Shown here: piece by piece, positions 53,369-61,900 of the stretch
Layout: each line of letters starts with the position of its first letter
How positions within the stretch are numbered: the first letter of the stretch is position 1
Source: DATJMJ01 sp035503915
GTDB lineage: Bacteria; Actinomycetota; Acidimicrobiia; Acidimicrobiales; Palsa-688
NCBI GenBank assembly: GCA_035503915.1
Contig: DATJSU010000053.1
Span: 1-64,000, forward strand
Length of the DNA: 64,000 nt
Direction: 5' to 3'
Program-made: the position numbers and the translations under genes
The notes under the pieces: generated by a model
The model's database searches: none
The model's input: only the letters and a program-made list of their open reading frames with translations
What the model was told of the DNA's origin: nothing

Positions 53369-53614
53369 TCAGGACAGCCCGAGCTGCTTGCTGACCCAGG
53401 TGAACACCGTGGTGTCCAAGCCGCTGATAAGCCCCCCAATAGCCACGATGGCAACAATCCCGATGACGATGAGCCCGAGGTTGTCGGTTATTTGGCTCCC
53501 CCGTTGGTCGCCTGCTCCCAGGCGGGCCAGCTGGAGCTTGGAGCGTCCCCACGTAGCTGCTCGTCGCCAGGTCCTGAAGCACTTCGAGGCGAAGGCAGCG
53601 CTCGGCATTGACAT
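53369..53614 (-). CDS. Flp-like major pilin candidate with noncanonical cleavage site
   Basis: This 81-residue protein has a basic N-terminal leader to about 39, then a hydrophobic helix VIGIVAIVAIGGLISGL and a short C-tail. The prepilin peptidase would cut after G39, leaving SQITDNLGLI, a mature chain of about 42 residues. Canonical Flp pilins have Glu at +5; here +5 is Asp. It is in the right slot between TadC and the TadE-like genes. No other Flp candidate is present in the operon, so this is my best candidate for the main pilin. Confidence 0.7.
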   Translation of the reverse strand: MSMPSAAFASKCFRTWRRAATWGRSKLQLARLGAGDQRGSQITDNLGLIVIGIVAIVAIGGLISGLDTTVFTWVSKQLGLS

Positions 53615-53647
53615 ATGTGTCTCCTCTCATATTTGACGGCAGGCAGC

Positions 53648-54577
53648 TCATTTTCCGAACAGCAACTGGGGAAGCGGGGCTAACAGGAACACGAAGAGCA
53701 CTGGTGCCATGAAGACCAAGTTCGGCACTACAAGTGACATTTGCCGGCGAGCAGCGCTCCGTTCGACCTCCTCGCGCCGCTGCGCACGTAGCTCATTGGC
53801 CTGGTCGAGCAAGGCCCGGGCGAGGTCGAGGCCGCCTGAGCACGCCGCTGCCAGGAACCTGTAGAAGCGTCCCGCAGCCGGCTCGCCGGTTTCGCACGCC
53901 AAGAGCTCGAACGCCGAGACCTCGCCGTAACCGGCGTTTACCAAGTGGACGGCGCGAGTGAGATCCTCGATCACCGGCCCTGTACCTTGGGACACCAGCT
54001 CGGGGACTGCTACCGCCAAGCTCTTGTTGTTGTCGATCTTCAACGCCAGGACTGCCGCCACAGCGGGTAAGTCACTACGGGTGCGGTCGTTGCGCCGACG
54101 CGTCGCCGCCTTGACCCGCTCGGGCATCCGCCGTGCGCCCGCCAAGACGCCCGCGAGGAAAAAAATGACTACATAGGTCGCCCGTCCACTGAGCGCTCCG
54201 AGACCGCCCAGCATCAGCGGCATCGCGACGGCCCAGCGAAGGTGCTCGCGCCTGTACTCGTCGGCGCTCATCGCCATGCCGGCTCGCCGTAGGGAGACCT
54301 CGAGCCCCTCGGGCGGCCCGAGGCGGACGACCCTGTCGAGCAAAGCCAGCCCGGAAACGGCCACCGGGCCGAGTACCCTGCGCAATGCTTCGCTTGCTAC
54401 CAGCGGTCCCGGACCGGACCTGGCAGGCGCACCGAGCTGTGCTCTTGGGACGTCGAGGTAGAGGGCCATCCGCGAACGGGGTGAGCGCAGAGGGTGCGCG
54501 CACAGCCGGGCGAACAGCCCGACGGTCGCCGCCGCGCACATGGCGCTCAGGGAAATGTCGAGTTGGGCAGCGGTCAT
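53648..54577 (-). CDS. tadC: Tad secretion inner membrane protein TadC
   Basis: This protein of about 309 residues is of GspF/TadC type with TMs near the N-terminus (about 5-22), the centre (about 125-165) and the C-terminus (about 285-305). The cytoplasmic domain between them has LPAVAAVLALKIDNNKSL and LDLARALLDQ. ATG 54577 overlaps the tadB stop as ATGA. With TadB it forms the pilus platform. It lies 33 bp upstream of the pilin. Confidence 0.88.
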   Translation of the reverse strand: MTAAQLDISLSAMCAAATVGLFARLCAHPLRSPRSRMALYLDVPRAQLGAPARSGPGPLVASEALRRVLGPVAVSGLALLDRVVRLGPPEGLEVSLRRAGMAMSADEYRREHLRWAVAMPLMLGGLGALSGRATYVVIFFLAGVLAGARRMPERVKAATRRRNDRTRSDLPAVAAVLALKIDNNKSLAVAVPELVSQGTGPVIEDLTRAVHLVNAGYGEVSAFELLACETGEPAAGRFYRFLAAACSGGLDLARALLDQANELRAQRREEVERSAARRQMSLVVPNLVFMAPVLFVFLLAPLPQLLFGK

Positions 54578-55479
54578 TGAGGAGCCCCGGCCGCAAATAC
54601 TCGTGTACTGGTGGCTATAGGCCGGACCAAGCGCCGCGATGCCAACAGGCCAAGTAGTGAGAGGCAAGCGCCCAAGAGGACTACGACCAGCCCAACTGCC
54701 TGCGAAAAGAAATGCCGGTACTCCACGTTGGTTGCGCAAAGGAACATCAAGACCGCGTACGGCATTGCGAAGCACCCCCAGGTGGCCATCCTCGATTGCG
54801 TCTGCAGGGTGCGAACTTTTTCCGCCAATTGGATATCGGCGGTGATCTGGGAACCAAGGTCCGAGAGCACTCGCAGCGCGGTGTCGGTCCCTTCTTCCAC
54901 GGCGCCCCCAAAAGCAAGCAGGACCGGGTCCGAGATCGGGTCGGCGAGCTCGGCGCGGACAGTCTCGAGCGCTTGCAGAGCACCTAGACGACCAGCCAAG
55001 CGCACATATCGGCCCATGGGCCCGCGCAGGGGCTCGGGGCCTGACTTGGAGAGCTGCTCGAGGGCTTCGTGCAATGTCGCGATCCCTGCTCCCAGCACGC
55101 CGACCAGGTAACGAAGGGCGTCAGGCCAGGCACTGCTGCGTGCAGCAGCTTGCTTGCGCCGCTGCGAGGCCCAGTAAGCGTACGGGGCAGCGCTGGCAGC
55201 AAGAGCTGGTGCTGTGGCCACGACGGGCGTGCGGAGGACAGCCAACAAAACCAGGAAAGTGGCCGCGCCCACTCCAGCCGAGACGGCGCAGAACTGAGCA
55301 GGCGTTACCGCAGCGCCAGCTTGCGAAAGCCACACTTGAAAACCTGGCCCGGTCCCACGAAGGTGCTTTGCGCCAAACAACCGCGGTGGGATCTGTTCAA
55401 GCGACGAGCCGCCGAGCGCAGCGCGCGCCGCGACCCAGATGCAGGCTGCCGCGAAGAGCCCCGCCAAAAGGCTCACCAT
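54574..55479 (-). CDS. tadB: Tad secretion inner membrane protein TadB
   Basis: This protein of about 301 residues has an N-terminal TM, then a pair of TMs at about 65-105, a GspF domain (WPDALRYLVGVLGAGI, LHEALEQLSKSG), and two C-terminal TMs. ATG 55479 overlaps the TadA stop by 7 bp; a longer start at 55545 lies deeper in tadA. It partners with TadC as the platform on which TadA acts. Confidence 0.88.
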   Translation of the reverse strand: MVSLLAGLFAAACIWVAARAALGGSSLEQIPPRLFGAKHLRGTGPGFQVWLSQAGAAVTPAQFCAVSAGVGAATFLVLLAVLRTPVVATAPALAASAAPYAYWASQRRKQAAARSSAWPDALRYLVGVLGAGIATLHEALEQLSKSGPEPLRGPMGRYVRLAGRLGALQALETVRAELADPISDPVLLAFGGAVEEGTDTALRVLSDLGSQITADIQLAEKVRTLQTQSRMATWGCFAMPYAVLMFLCATNVEYRHFFSQAVGLVVVLLGACLSLLGLLASRRLVRPIATSTRVFAAGAPQ

Positions 55480-56774
55480 TGCACCTCGGCACCCTGGAGG
55501 ACATCGTTCAGGGTCAGCCCGTACTGGGCGAGCAACCTGTTGCAACGGCGCTCCAGCCGTTCTCCGACCGCACCACTACGAAGCTCCATCAGCTCGCCGA
55601 CGTCGGCTCGCGCGAAGATAGGGGTGACCGCGACGCCGGACCCGCCCGTAGCCAGCTGTGGCGGGACGATGGAAATCTCGGTCACCTGGCGGAGCACTTC
55701 AGATCCCGCGTCGTCCAAGTCGCAGTAGATGACGATGTCGAACATGGCCGCAAAGCGGGTTTCAAGTTCCGAGAAGGGCGATGCTGGGACGGCTTTTGTT
55801 GCGCAGACGGCCAATGCCTCGAAAGCGCCTGCGCTGTCTTCGGCATGTACCGCGGCGATCACACCGATCCCCAAGGCACCTGCCATCAGCAGCTCCCAGG
55901 CCTCCGGCCCTTTGAGCTCACCGAGCACGATCAGCTCGGGCGAGGCCACGCGCGCCGAGCGCACAAGGTCTGCAAGTGCCTCGACTTTTGAGCTCTGCCA
56001 GTACTCGCCGTTGAGCAAAGGGGCGTTCAACTCTCGTTGCTCTTCCGCGCAAATGACGCGGCGGCCCGAGGGGACGGCTCTCAGGAGGGCTTCGATCATC
56101 GTTGTCTTGCCCGCCCCGGGCGGGCCGGCAACAAGGGCCCGAGTGCGCCGGATGTGCATGAGGGTTTCGAGGAACCCGGCGGCTTCTTGCGATAAGGACC
56201 CTGCAGACACGAGATCTCCCAACGTCGTGTTGCGCCGCTGGGGGACGCGCAAACTGAACGACACGGTGCCGTCGATCCGAGGCGGTATCGACACAGTGAG
56301 GCGCGCTTGGCGCCCTCCGGGCAAGATCACCCGTGCGCCGTCGACCTTGGGGTGGGAAGCGTCGAGGTTTTCGCCTGCGGAGCCGACAAGCCTCTGCAGA
56401 GCGGCCAAAATTGCGCCCGGCTGGGCCGGGGCAGTGCTGCAGAGAGTTTCGCCTCCTACCAGGCGCGCTGTCATTTCGCCGTCCGCACCATAAACCTCCT
56501 CGACCCGATGGTCGTTTATGAGTTGCTCGAGTTGAGCACCGATACCGGTGAGCTCCTGCAGCATCCGCTCAACGACGTCTGGAGGGTCCGAGAACGGCTG
56601 AAGATCCCTGCGAGATCCTCTCATCAGCTCTCGCTGGAAGCGCTCGGTCTCGGACTCGACCAAACTGCGCGCCTGCGAGGGGTCAGCTGCCACGTCCAGG
56701 TCCCGGGCCGCAACGACCCCAAGGACCCGCGAACGCAGCTCGTCGAAAGCGGTCGCGTTCACGATGCCACCCAA
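55473..56774 (-). CDS. tadA: Tad pilus assembly ATPase TadA/CpaF
   Basis: This 433-residue type II/IV secretion ATPase has Walker A AGPPGAGKTTMIE (about 216), an Asp-box-like region with ICAEEQRELN, Walker B region LIVLGELKGPEAW and the His box VIAAVHAED. CpaF members drive Flp pilus polymerisation. The family usually has a Walker B Glu followed by RG; here it reads GELKG, with Lys replacing Arg. It overlaps the TadZ-like stop by 16 bp. Confidence 0.93.
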   Translation of the reverse strand: MGGIVNATAFDELRSRVLGVVAARDLDVAADPSQARSLVESETERFQRELMRGSRRDLQPFSDPPDVVERMLQELTGIGAQLEQLINDHRVEEVYGADGEMTARLVGGETLCSTAPAQPGAILAALQRLVGSAGENLDASHPKVDGARVILPGGRQARLTVSIPPRIDGTVSFSLRVPQRRNTTLGDLVSAGSLSQEAAGFLETLMHIRRTRALVAGPPGAGKTTMIEALLRAVPSGRRVICAEEQRELNAPLLNGEYWQSSKVEALADLVRSARVASPELIVLGELKGPEAWELLMAGALGIGVIAAVHAEDSAGAFEALAVCATKAVPASPFSELETRFAAMFDIVIYCDLDDAGSEVLRQVTEISIVPPQLATGGSGVAVTPIFARADVGELMELRSGAVGERLERRCNRLLAQYGLTLNDVLQGAEVQW

Positions 56775-58051
56775 GCCGTCGGCACCGGGAGATCCGAAGC
56801 CCCGGTCACTGGGCGCCGTTCAGGGGCATGGCCTGAGCCCAGGTCGGCGCTAGGCGGTTGTGACATGGCGCCGGTGCCAATAGCGGCGGCTAGCTCCCGC
56901 ATGGCCCGGTGCCAAGAGCCCTTCGTTACCAGCTCACCGTTCCACCTTGCCGTTTGCACGGCGTCGTCTTCGGGTATGAAACCGATCCCAGCGAAAGGGT
57001 GGCCTCCCGTGTTGCTTTGCACCAAGGCCCGCAAATGATCTTTCTGGTGGCGGCTCAACCGTGCCCGGCCGAATACTGCCCAGCAGGGCGCTGAAATCCC
57101 CGCTAGCAAGGCAGACGCCTTCCACTGCACGAGCCGCGCGGCACCCTCGGGGTCACACGAGGCGACAACACATACCGCCGAGGCCAGTTGGAGCACAGAG
57201 CGGGTGGAACTGAAGCGCTCGCGCGCCGAGGGGGAGCCGATCAGCCATCCCGTCTCCACGAGCACCTTGGCATAAGAACCAAGCGCTTCTTCGAGAACTC
57301 GCTCCAGCTGGTTCGGGCTCAGAACCGTAGGCGAGCCGGGTGCCGCACACAATATGTCAAAATGGCCCGTCGCCTCGGTCCCGTCGCCTCTTTCGCCCGA
57401 AAGAGAGCTCGCCACGGCCGGCATTCCTTGGCGCGCCCGAGCCAGGGCCCAGGGCAGGCCTCCTTCGGGAGCCCTCGCCAACCTCGAGACCAAAACTGGC
57501 GACAGCTCCTCGGCTTCCACCAAAAGAACTGGGTGGCTTTGCGAAAAATGCTCAGCAGCACCGACCACGAGCTCCGTCAGGCCAGCTCCGCCGCTCACCT
57601 TGGTCCAGGCAGTGAGAAGCCCGCGGTGCTTGCGGGCGCCAATGGCCCTGGTTGGCCGTGGCGAGCCGCCCCGCTCCCGCGAGGCCCCAACGCTGTCGCG
57701 CGGGCGCACCTGGCTTATGAGGTCGAAAAGGTCGGCTGCGGGCGACGATGCCGGCAGGAGCTCCTCAGCGCCCAAGGCGAGAAGGTACTGGCGGCCCATG
57801 CCATTGGCGGCGTCCCAGACCCCTATCACGTGGGCCCCGAAATCTCGTGCCTTCGCCAGGTCAGCCGAGGAAAGGGCCCGCATTACGTCATCGAGCACCA
57901 GCACGTCGAGCTTTGGCAGGAGGCGCCGAAGGCCGGTGCCGTCCATGACGATTTCGATGTCGACACCTTGCCCGTGGTCGCGTACGTGCGCGCGAAGTGC
58001 CGTGCTCCACGGCGATTTAGTTGCCGCCACCGCCACTTTCAGTGAGGCCAT
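56759..58051 (-). CDS. TadZ/CpaE-like protein with degenerate P-loop
   Basis: This 430-residue protein has an N-terminal receiver-like domain (about 1-115; VLVLDDVM) and a ParA/MinD-like domain. The expected KGGxGKT Walker A reads TKVSGGAGLTEL, lacking the Lys-Thr of a working P-loop. TadZ proteins localise the pilus at a cell site, and degenerate ATPase motifs are known in the family. It starts one base into the CpaB stop (TGATG). Confidence 0.82.
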   Translation of the reverse strand: MASLKVAVAATKSPWSTALRAHVRDHGQGVDIEIVMDGTGLRRLLPKLDVLVLDDVMRALSSADLAKARDFGAHVIGVWDAANGMGRQYLLALGAEELLPASSPAADLFDLISQVRPRDSVGASRERGGSPRPTRAIGARKHRGLLTAWTKVSGGAGLTELVVGAAEHFSQSHPVLLVEAEELSPVLVSRLARAPEGGLPWALARARQGMPAVASSLSGERGDGTEATGHFDILCAAPGSPTVLSPNQLERVLEEALGSYAKVLVETGWLIGSPSARERFSSTRSVLQLASAVCVVASCDPEGAARLVQWKASALLAGISAPCWAVFGRARLSRHQKDHLRALVQSNTGGHPFAGIGFIPEDDAVQTARWNGELVTKGSWHRAMRELAAAIGTGAMSQPPSADLGSGHAPERRPVTGASDLPVPTAWVAS

Positions 58052-58836
58052 CAGTGCCTGCTCCCACCCGGGCCCAAGGGCGCCCCTTCGATGCTCACGG
58101 GCGCTTGGTAGCCGGGAAGAGCCGCGACGGCTTCCCCGGTCGAACGCACAACTTGCACCTCGTCGGCCGCGCCGCTCAGCCCTCCGCTGCTGAGAGCCGC
58201 AGCCAAGCGCAACGCCGTCTGCTTGTCCACACCGACAACCACGAAATACCCGTCCGTACCCCCGCCGAGGGCACCACTGACGCCTGAGGTAGGTGCCACG
58301 GCGAGCACCCGGAGGCCCTGGGCTACGTAGTAGGACTCCCCCGCCTCAGGTGACGCGATGACGTCGACTTCGTCTCCCACGTCGATCGCGCCCCCGGCGG
58401 CTTGCTGCAGCGGGACAGCGATGCTCATTTCGCCGAGCACCCCCCGGTCAGGCCGACCTAGCTCGCCTGATGTGACGGCGTCCCCGGCTCTAATGGGGAC
58501 TGCCGCAACGAACCCCCCGGTTAGCTGGGAAGGGCTGAGAAGCCCTTTAGCCAGTAGCCGGTCGCTTGCGTGCACCCGAACGACCTTGGTATCGGCAGCG
58601 TCGACGGCCGACCCTGCAGGGAGCGTCGCGCTTGCGACAACTATCGCCGTCTCGGCGGAGCGGTCCTGAAGAGCCTCGTACGCAAAGGCCCCGCCTAAAA
58701 CGGCAAGTGCTAACGGGACAATGCTCGCGCTGCTGCGCCCGCGCGGCCGGGCCCGACGGCGGACCGCTTTACCAGCGACGATCGGAGACGGTGGCGCGCT
58801 GGCCTCAGCCGCTAAGGAGACCGTCTCAGAACGCAT
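58051..58836 (-). CDS. cpaB: CpaB/RcpC-like pilus assembly protein (SAF domain)
   Basis: This protein of about 261 residues has an Arg-rich N-terminus, one TM (about 38-55), a SAF domain (LPAGSAVDAADTKVVRV, VPIRAGDAVTSGELG) and a second beta domain (ISVGDEVDVI-like GAIDVGDEVDVIASPEAGE). CpaB may guide the pilus through the envelope. ATG 58836 is chosen; it overlaps the peptidase stop by 11 bp. Confidence 0.87.
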   Translation of the reverse strand: MRSETVSLAAEASAPPSPIVAGKAVRRRARPRGRSSASIVPLALAVLGGAFAYEALQDRSAETAIVVASATLPAGSAVDAADTKVVRVHASDRLLAKGLLSPSQLTGGFVAAVPIRAGDAVTSGELGRPDRGVLGEMSIAVPLQQAAGGAIDVGDEVDVIASPEAGESYYVAQGLRVLAVAPTSGVSGALGGGTDGYFVVVGVDKQTALRLAAALSSGGLSGAADEVQVVRSTGEAVAALPGYQAPVSIEGAPLGPGGSRH

Positions 58837-59584
58837 TACCCACCGCGGCAACCAAACCCGCAACCGCCAAGAACGGCCCGAGAGGAACGGCAACCCGTGT
58901 TGGGGGACGGGCCTGGCAAAGTTGAGCGGGGACGGCTGAACGTTGCCGAGAGCGTAGTTGCCTCTTCGCGGACATCGCGACCCCGGTTAGCCCGGCCGCA
59001 AGCGGCGCGCAGGAAACAGCGGCCATCGAAGCAGCTGGACAGAACGCGCCCGCACCAAAAGCCACTAGGCACGCCAAACGCACATCCCCCAAGCCGATGC
59101 TCGCCGGAGCGAGCGTGTACCAAGTGAGGTAGCCGGCCGCTGTGGCAGCGCAAGATATCCCTGCCCACGCAAAAGGCTTCCAATCGCGGCTCGCGGAACA
59201 GCCCCAAGCGAGGCCAATTGCTACCAGCGCACCTGCCGCGCGGAGCCAGGGTGTCGGCAGCAACATCCGCTCGATGTCGACGAGCGCAAAAATCCCGAGG
59301 GCACCTGCCCAAAGTGTTGTCCAAGCCCACAGGCCAACTGCCGCGACCACTGAGAACCTGTCGTCAAGCGCTATTTGTGCGGCTGTGAAGACTGCTCTCG
59401 TTGCGCACGAAGCAGCCGGCACAGCGACCCACAGCGCCAGTGGGGCCCCTCTCCTCTCGTCCGGGGCCGGCTGCCCTTCCCGGTGGCCTTCGCGCGTGGC
59501 TTGGCCCGACCGCGCCCAAAGACCAGCGAGAACGCCGACGAGCACGCTCGCGGGAACGGAGGCGAAGTAGCGTAACAAGCCCAA
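58826..59584 (-). CDS. Prepilin peptidase (A24 family)
   Basis: This protein of about 252 residues has about seven TMs. The two catalytic Asp are visible: VDIERMLLP (about residue 104) and GLGDVRL (about 168; the GxGD motif). It ends VAVPLGPFLAVAG. It lacks the methyltransferase domain with two CxxC of PilD, as expected for TadV-type. The start is TTG 59584 with AAAGG 9 bases upstream. It probably processes the pilin at 53369 and the TadE-like proteins. Confidence 0.9.
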   Translation of the reverse strand: MGLLRYFASVPASVLVGVLAGLWARSGQATREGHREGQPAPDERRGAPLALWVAVPAASCATRAVFTAAQIALDDRFSVVAAVGLWAWTTLWAGALGIFALVDIERMLLPTPWLRAAGALVAIGLAWGCSASRDWKPFAWAGISCAATAAGYLTWYTLAPASIGLGDVRLACLVAFGAGAFCPAASMAAVSCAPLAAGLTGVAMSAKRQLRSRQRSAVPAQLCQARPPTRVAVPLGPFLAVAGLVAAVGNAF

Positions 59585-59707
59585 GGTGGCTGACCTTTCC
59601 GAGCAATACCGGCCAGCTAAGGGCGTTCTTTTGAAGAGCTTTTTGCACGCAAAAGCGGGCGTGGCCCGCCCGAGCCGAGCCGAACGGCTGCGAGAGCGCT
59701 TGGGCGC

Positions 59708-60862
59708 CTAGCGACGCCGCTGCCGCTCCGCCTGGAGCGGCTCGTACAGCTCCAGGTACTTCTGTGCTAAGGCACCTAACGAATGCGCGGCCGCCCGCTG
59801 GTAGGCAGATTCCTGCATCGCTTTGACCTCGGGCCCCCCTGCGAGCGCTTTTTGGAGCGCGCCTGCAAGGGCTGCCGGGTCCCCTGGGGGCACCAAGAAA
59901 GCGTCCCGCGACCCCCGGGCGACATTTGCATAACCGGCAATGTCGCTCGCTACTACGGTCGCCCTGGCAGCCATCCCCTCGAGCAGGACGACGCCAAAGC
60001 TTTCCCCGTGCAAGGAGGGCGCGACCAGCACGTCTGCTCCTCGCAGGCGGCGCAGCTTCTCCTCCTCATCGATCGTCCCTAGCCACTCGAAGCGCGCATC
60101 ACCCATTGTCGCCTCACGCAACGCGCGCGACTGGGGGCCGTCGCCAGCCACCCATACGCGGGCGTCGACTCCCTGCTGCATGACCGCCTCCACGAGGACT
60201 GCAAGGCCCTTGCGCGGCTCATGGCGGCCGAGGAAGAGCACAGTGGGCCCGTTCGTCGGCCAGGCGCTCGCTGCGTTGACCAGGCCGATGTCGATCCCGT
60301 TCCAAAGCAGCTCATACTGCCCGCCCAGGGCCCGGCGCGCCGTAGCCAGTGCGAGGCCCGAGACTGCGCAGCGGACCGACAAACGCCGCGCCGCCCATCT
60401 CCCGGGGACCTTCAGAGCCCGGTACCAGGCGATGTCCCCTGCCCTGTGGAACGTGCCCACGAGAGGGCGGTCGCTGAAAACAAGTGCTGTCAGCGTGGGG
60501 CCTGGGACCAATGGTTCGTGGAGGTGGACTATGTCAAACTGCTCGTCCCGCAGCGCGCGGATTGTCCGCAGCGCAGCAGAGGGGTCGGGCGCGATCGGCG
60601 CCACCGACCCGTTGGCCGCAGTCGGTACCGACGCGCCCAGGGGCGAAACCCAGGGCTCGGGAGGTGGGCCGTCGCAGGGCGCGAGCGCCCTTACTTCCAC
60701 GCCCAGTTCGCGCATCGCCTTTGCGATCCCCATTACCTGCCCTTGGACGCCGCCTGGGATGCTCAAGCTGTACGGGCAGACCATGGCGACCCTCAGCCCC
60801 GCCCACCCTCGCCCCGCTGCGTCGATGGCGGGAAGGCTGCTCGGCGCGCCCGGCGCGCTCAC
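59708..60862 (-). CDS. pimA: Phosphatidylinositol alpha-mannosyltransferase PimA-like
   Basis: This 384-residue GT4 glycosyltransferase has CPYSLSIPGGVQGQV near the start (acceptor side), VHLHEPLVP, LFLGRHEPRKGL and the EX7E nucleotide-sugar motif in GESFGVVLLEGMAA. The opening matches mycobacterial PimA (MICPYSFDVPGGVQ) closely. PimA adds mannose to phosphatidylinositol. The start is GTG 60862, overlapping the PatA stop as GTGA. The order pgsA - patA - pimA is that of M. tuberculosis. Confidence 0.92.
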   Translation of the reverse strand: MSAPGAPSSLPAIDAAGRGWAGLRVAMVCPYSLSIPGGVQGQVMGIAKAMRELGVEVRALAPCDGPPPEPWVSPLGASVPTAANGSVAPIAPDPSAALRTIRALRDEQFDIVHLHEPLVPGPTLTALVFSDRPLVGTFHRAGDIAWYRALKVPGRWAARRLSVRCAVSGLALATARRALGGQYELLWNGIDIGLVNAASAWPTNGPTVLFLGRHEPRKGLAVLVEAVMQQGVDARVWVAGDGPQSRALREATMGDARFEWLGTIDEEEKLRRLRGADVLVAPSLHGESFGVVLLEGMAARATVVASDIAGYANVARGSRDAFLVPPGDPAALAGALQKALAGGPEVKAMQESAYQRAAAHSLGALAQKYLELYEPLQAERQRRR

Positions 60863-61830
60863 TTTACGTCGACCTCCGCGAGCGAGCCTCGTTTATTGGC
60901 GGTTGCGCGCTCGCCGGCGCGGCGCCCCGGCCACCCCCGCAAGGAGGGGTCATCGGGCCAGTTCGGTTGCAGCAGGTGCCATTGGCTGGGGGAAGCCCGG
61001 ATGAGCCCCTCCAGTTCTCTTGCAAGCGCTTGAGTGCTTTCTTGCACGCGCGTGCGGAAGCTGCCCGTCTCGGGAGGCTCGATGGCCGGCCGGAAATCTA
61101 TGTGGTGAGCATCCGCCGATCTGCCGTAATAGATCGCAGCCAACATGAGCGGCGCCTTGGAGCGGAGCGCGAGAGTTGCTGGGCCAGCCGGCATACGCAC
61201 CGGCGAACCGAAGAACTCGACCTCGACCCCCGCCGCGTTGCCAACAAGGCGATCAGAAAGCAGGCAGACGACGTGGCCTTCCTTGAGAGCCTGGAGGACC
61301 GCGGCGCCCGCACCCGAGCCGACCGGCACCACGTGCATGCCCAATCGCTCGCGGTAGGCGGCGAACCACTGAAAAACTTCGGGAGGCTCGAGCGGCTCGA
61401 CCGCTACGGTCACCTGTAGGCCGCGAGCGATCAAGTACAGCGCACCCCACTCCCACCCCCCGAGGTGGGGCGCAGATATGATGACCCCTTTTCCCTGCGA
61501 GAGGCACGCGTCCAAGTTGTCCTCGCCACCGGTCGTGACGCTCGCTGCCGCCTTCGTCGCGCCTACAGAGGGCAGACGGAAGCTTTCCGCCCAATAGCGG
61601 GCGTAGTTCGCGAAGACCTCGGCGACGAGCCGCTTGCGCTCCGCTCGCTCGAGCGGCCGGCCGAGCACCCGGGCCATGTGCGACGCGACAACGGCACGGC
61701 GCCCGTCGAGGTCGGGGAGCCGTCCCAGCACTTCCCCGGTCAAAACTGCGAGCCGGCAGGAGGCCTCTGGGGGGAGCGCCGAGGCGGCCAGCATCGCGGC
61801 CCTATACAGGGCGAGCCTTGCTCTCGGCAC
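60859..61830 (-). CDS. patA: PIM acyltransferase PatA-like (LpxL/HtrB family)
   Basis: This 323-residue acyltransferase has the HX4E-type motif HLGGWEW (about 121) and SDRLVGNAAGVEVEFFG, then PAGPATLALRSKAPLM, typical of the LpxL/PatA family. PatA acylates the mannose of PIM1/PIM2. It overlaps pimA by 4 bp and follows pgsA after about 70 bp. The C-terminal 25 residues are basic and variable. The start is GTG 61830. Confidence 0.92.
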   Translation of the reverse strand: MPRARLALYRAAMLAASALPPEASCRLAVLTGEVLGRLPDLDGRRAVVASHMARVLGRPLERAERKRLVAEVFANYARYWAESFRLPSVGATKAAASVTTGGEDNLDACLSQGKGVIISAPHLGGWEWGALYLIARGLQVTVAVEPLEPPEVFQWFAAYRERLGMHVVPVGSGAGAAVLQALKEGHVVCLLSDRLVGNAAGVEVEFFGSPVRMPAGPATLALRSKAPLMLAAIYYGRSADAHHIDFRPAIEPPETGSFRTRVQESTQALARELEGLIRASPSQWHLLQPNWPDDPSLRGWPGRRAGERATANKRGSLAEVDVK

Positions 61831-61900
61831 GACCAGACCCTACGGCAGCAACCGGCCTACGGGCCAGCTCACAAGGTCACGCCAGGCCCCTACCGGCGGG

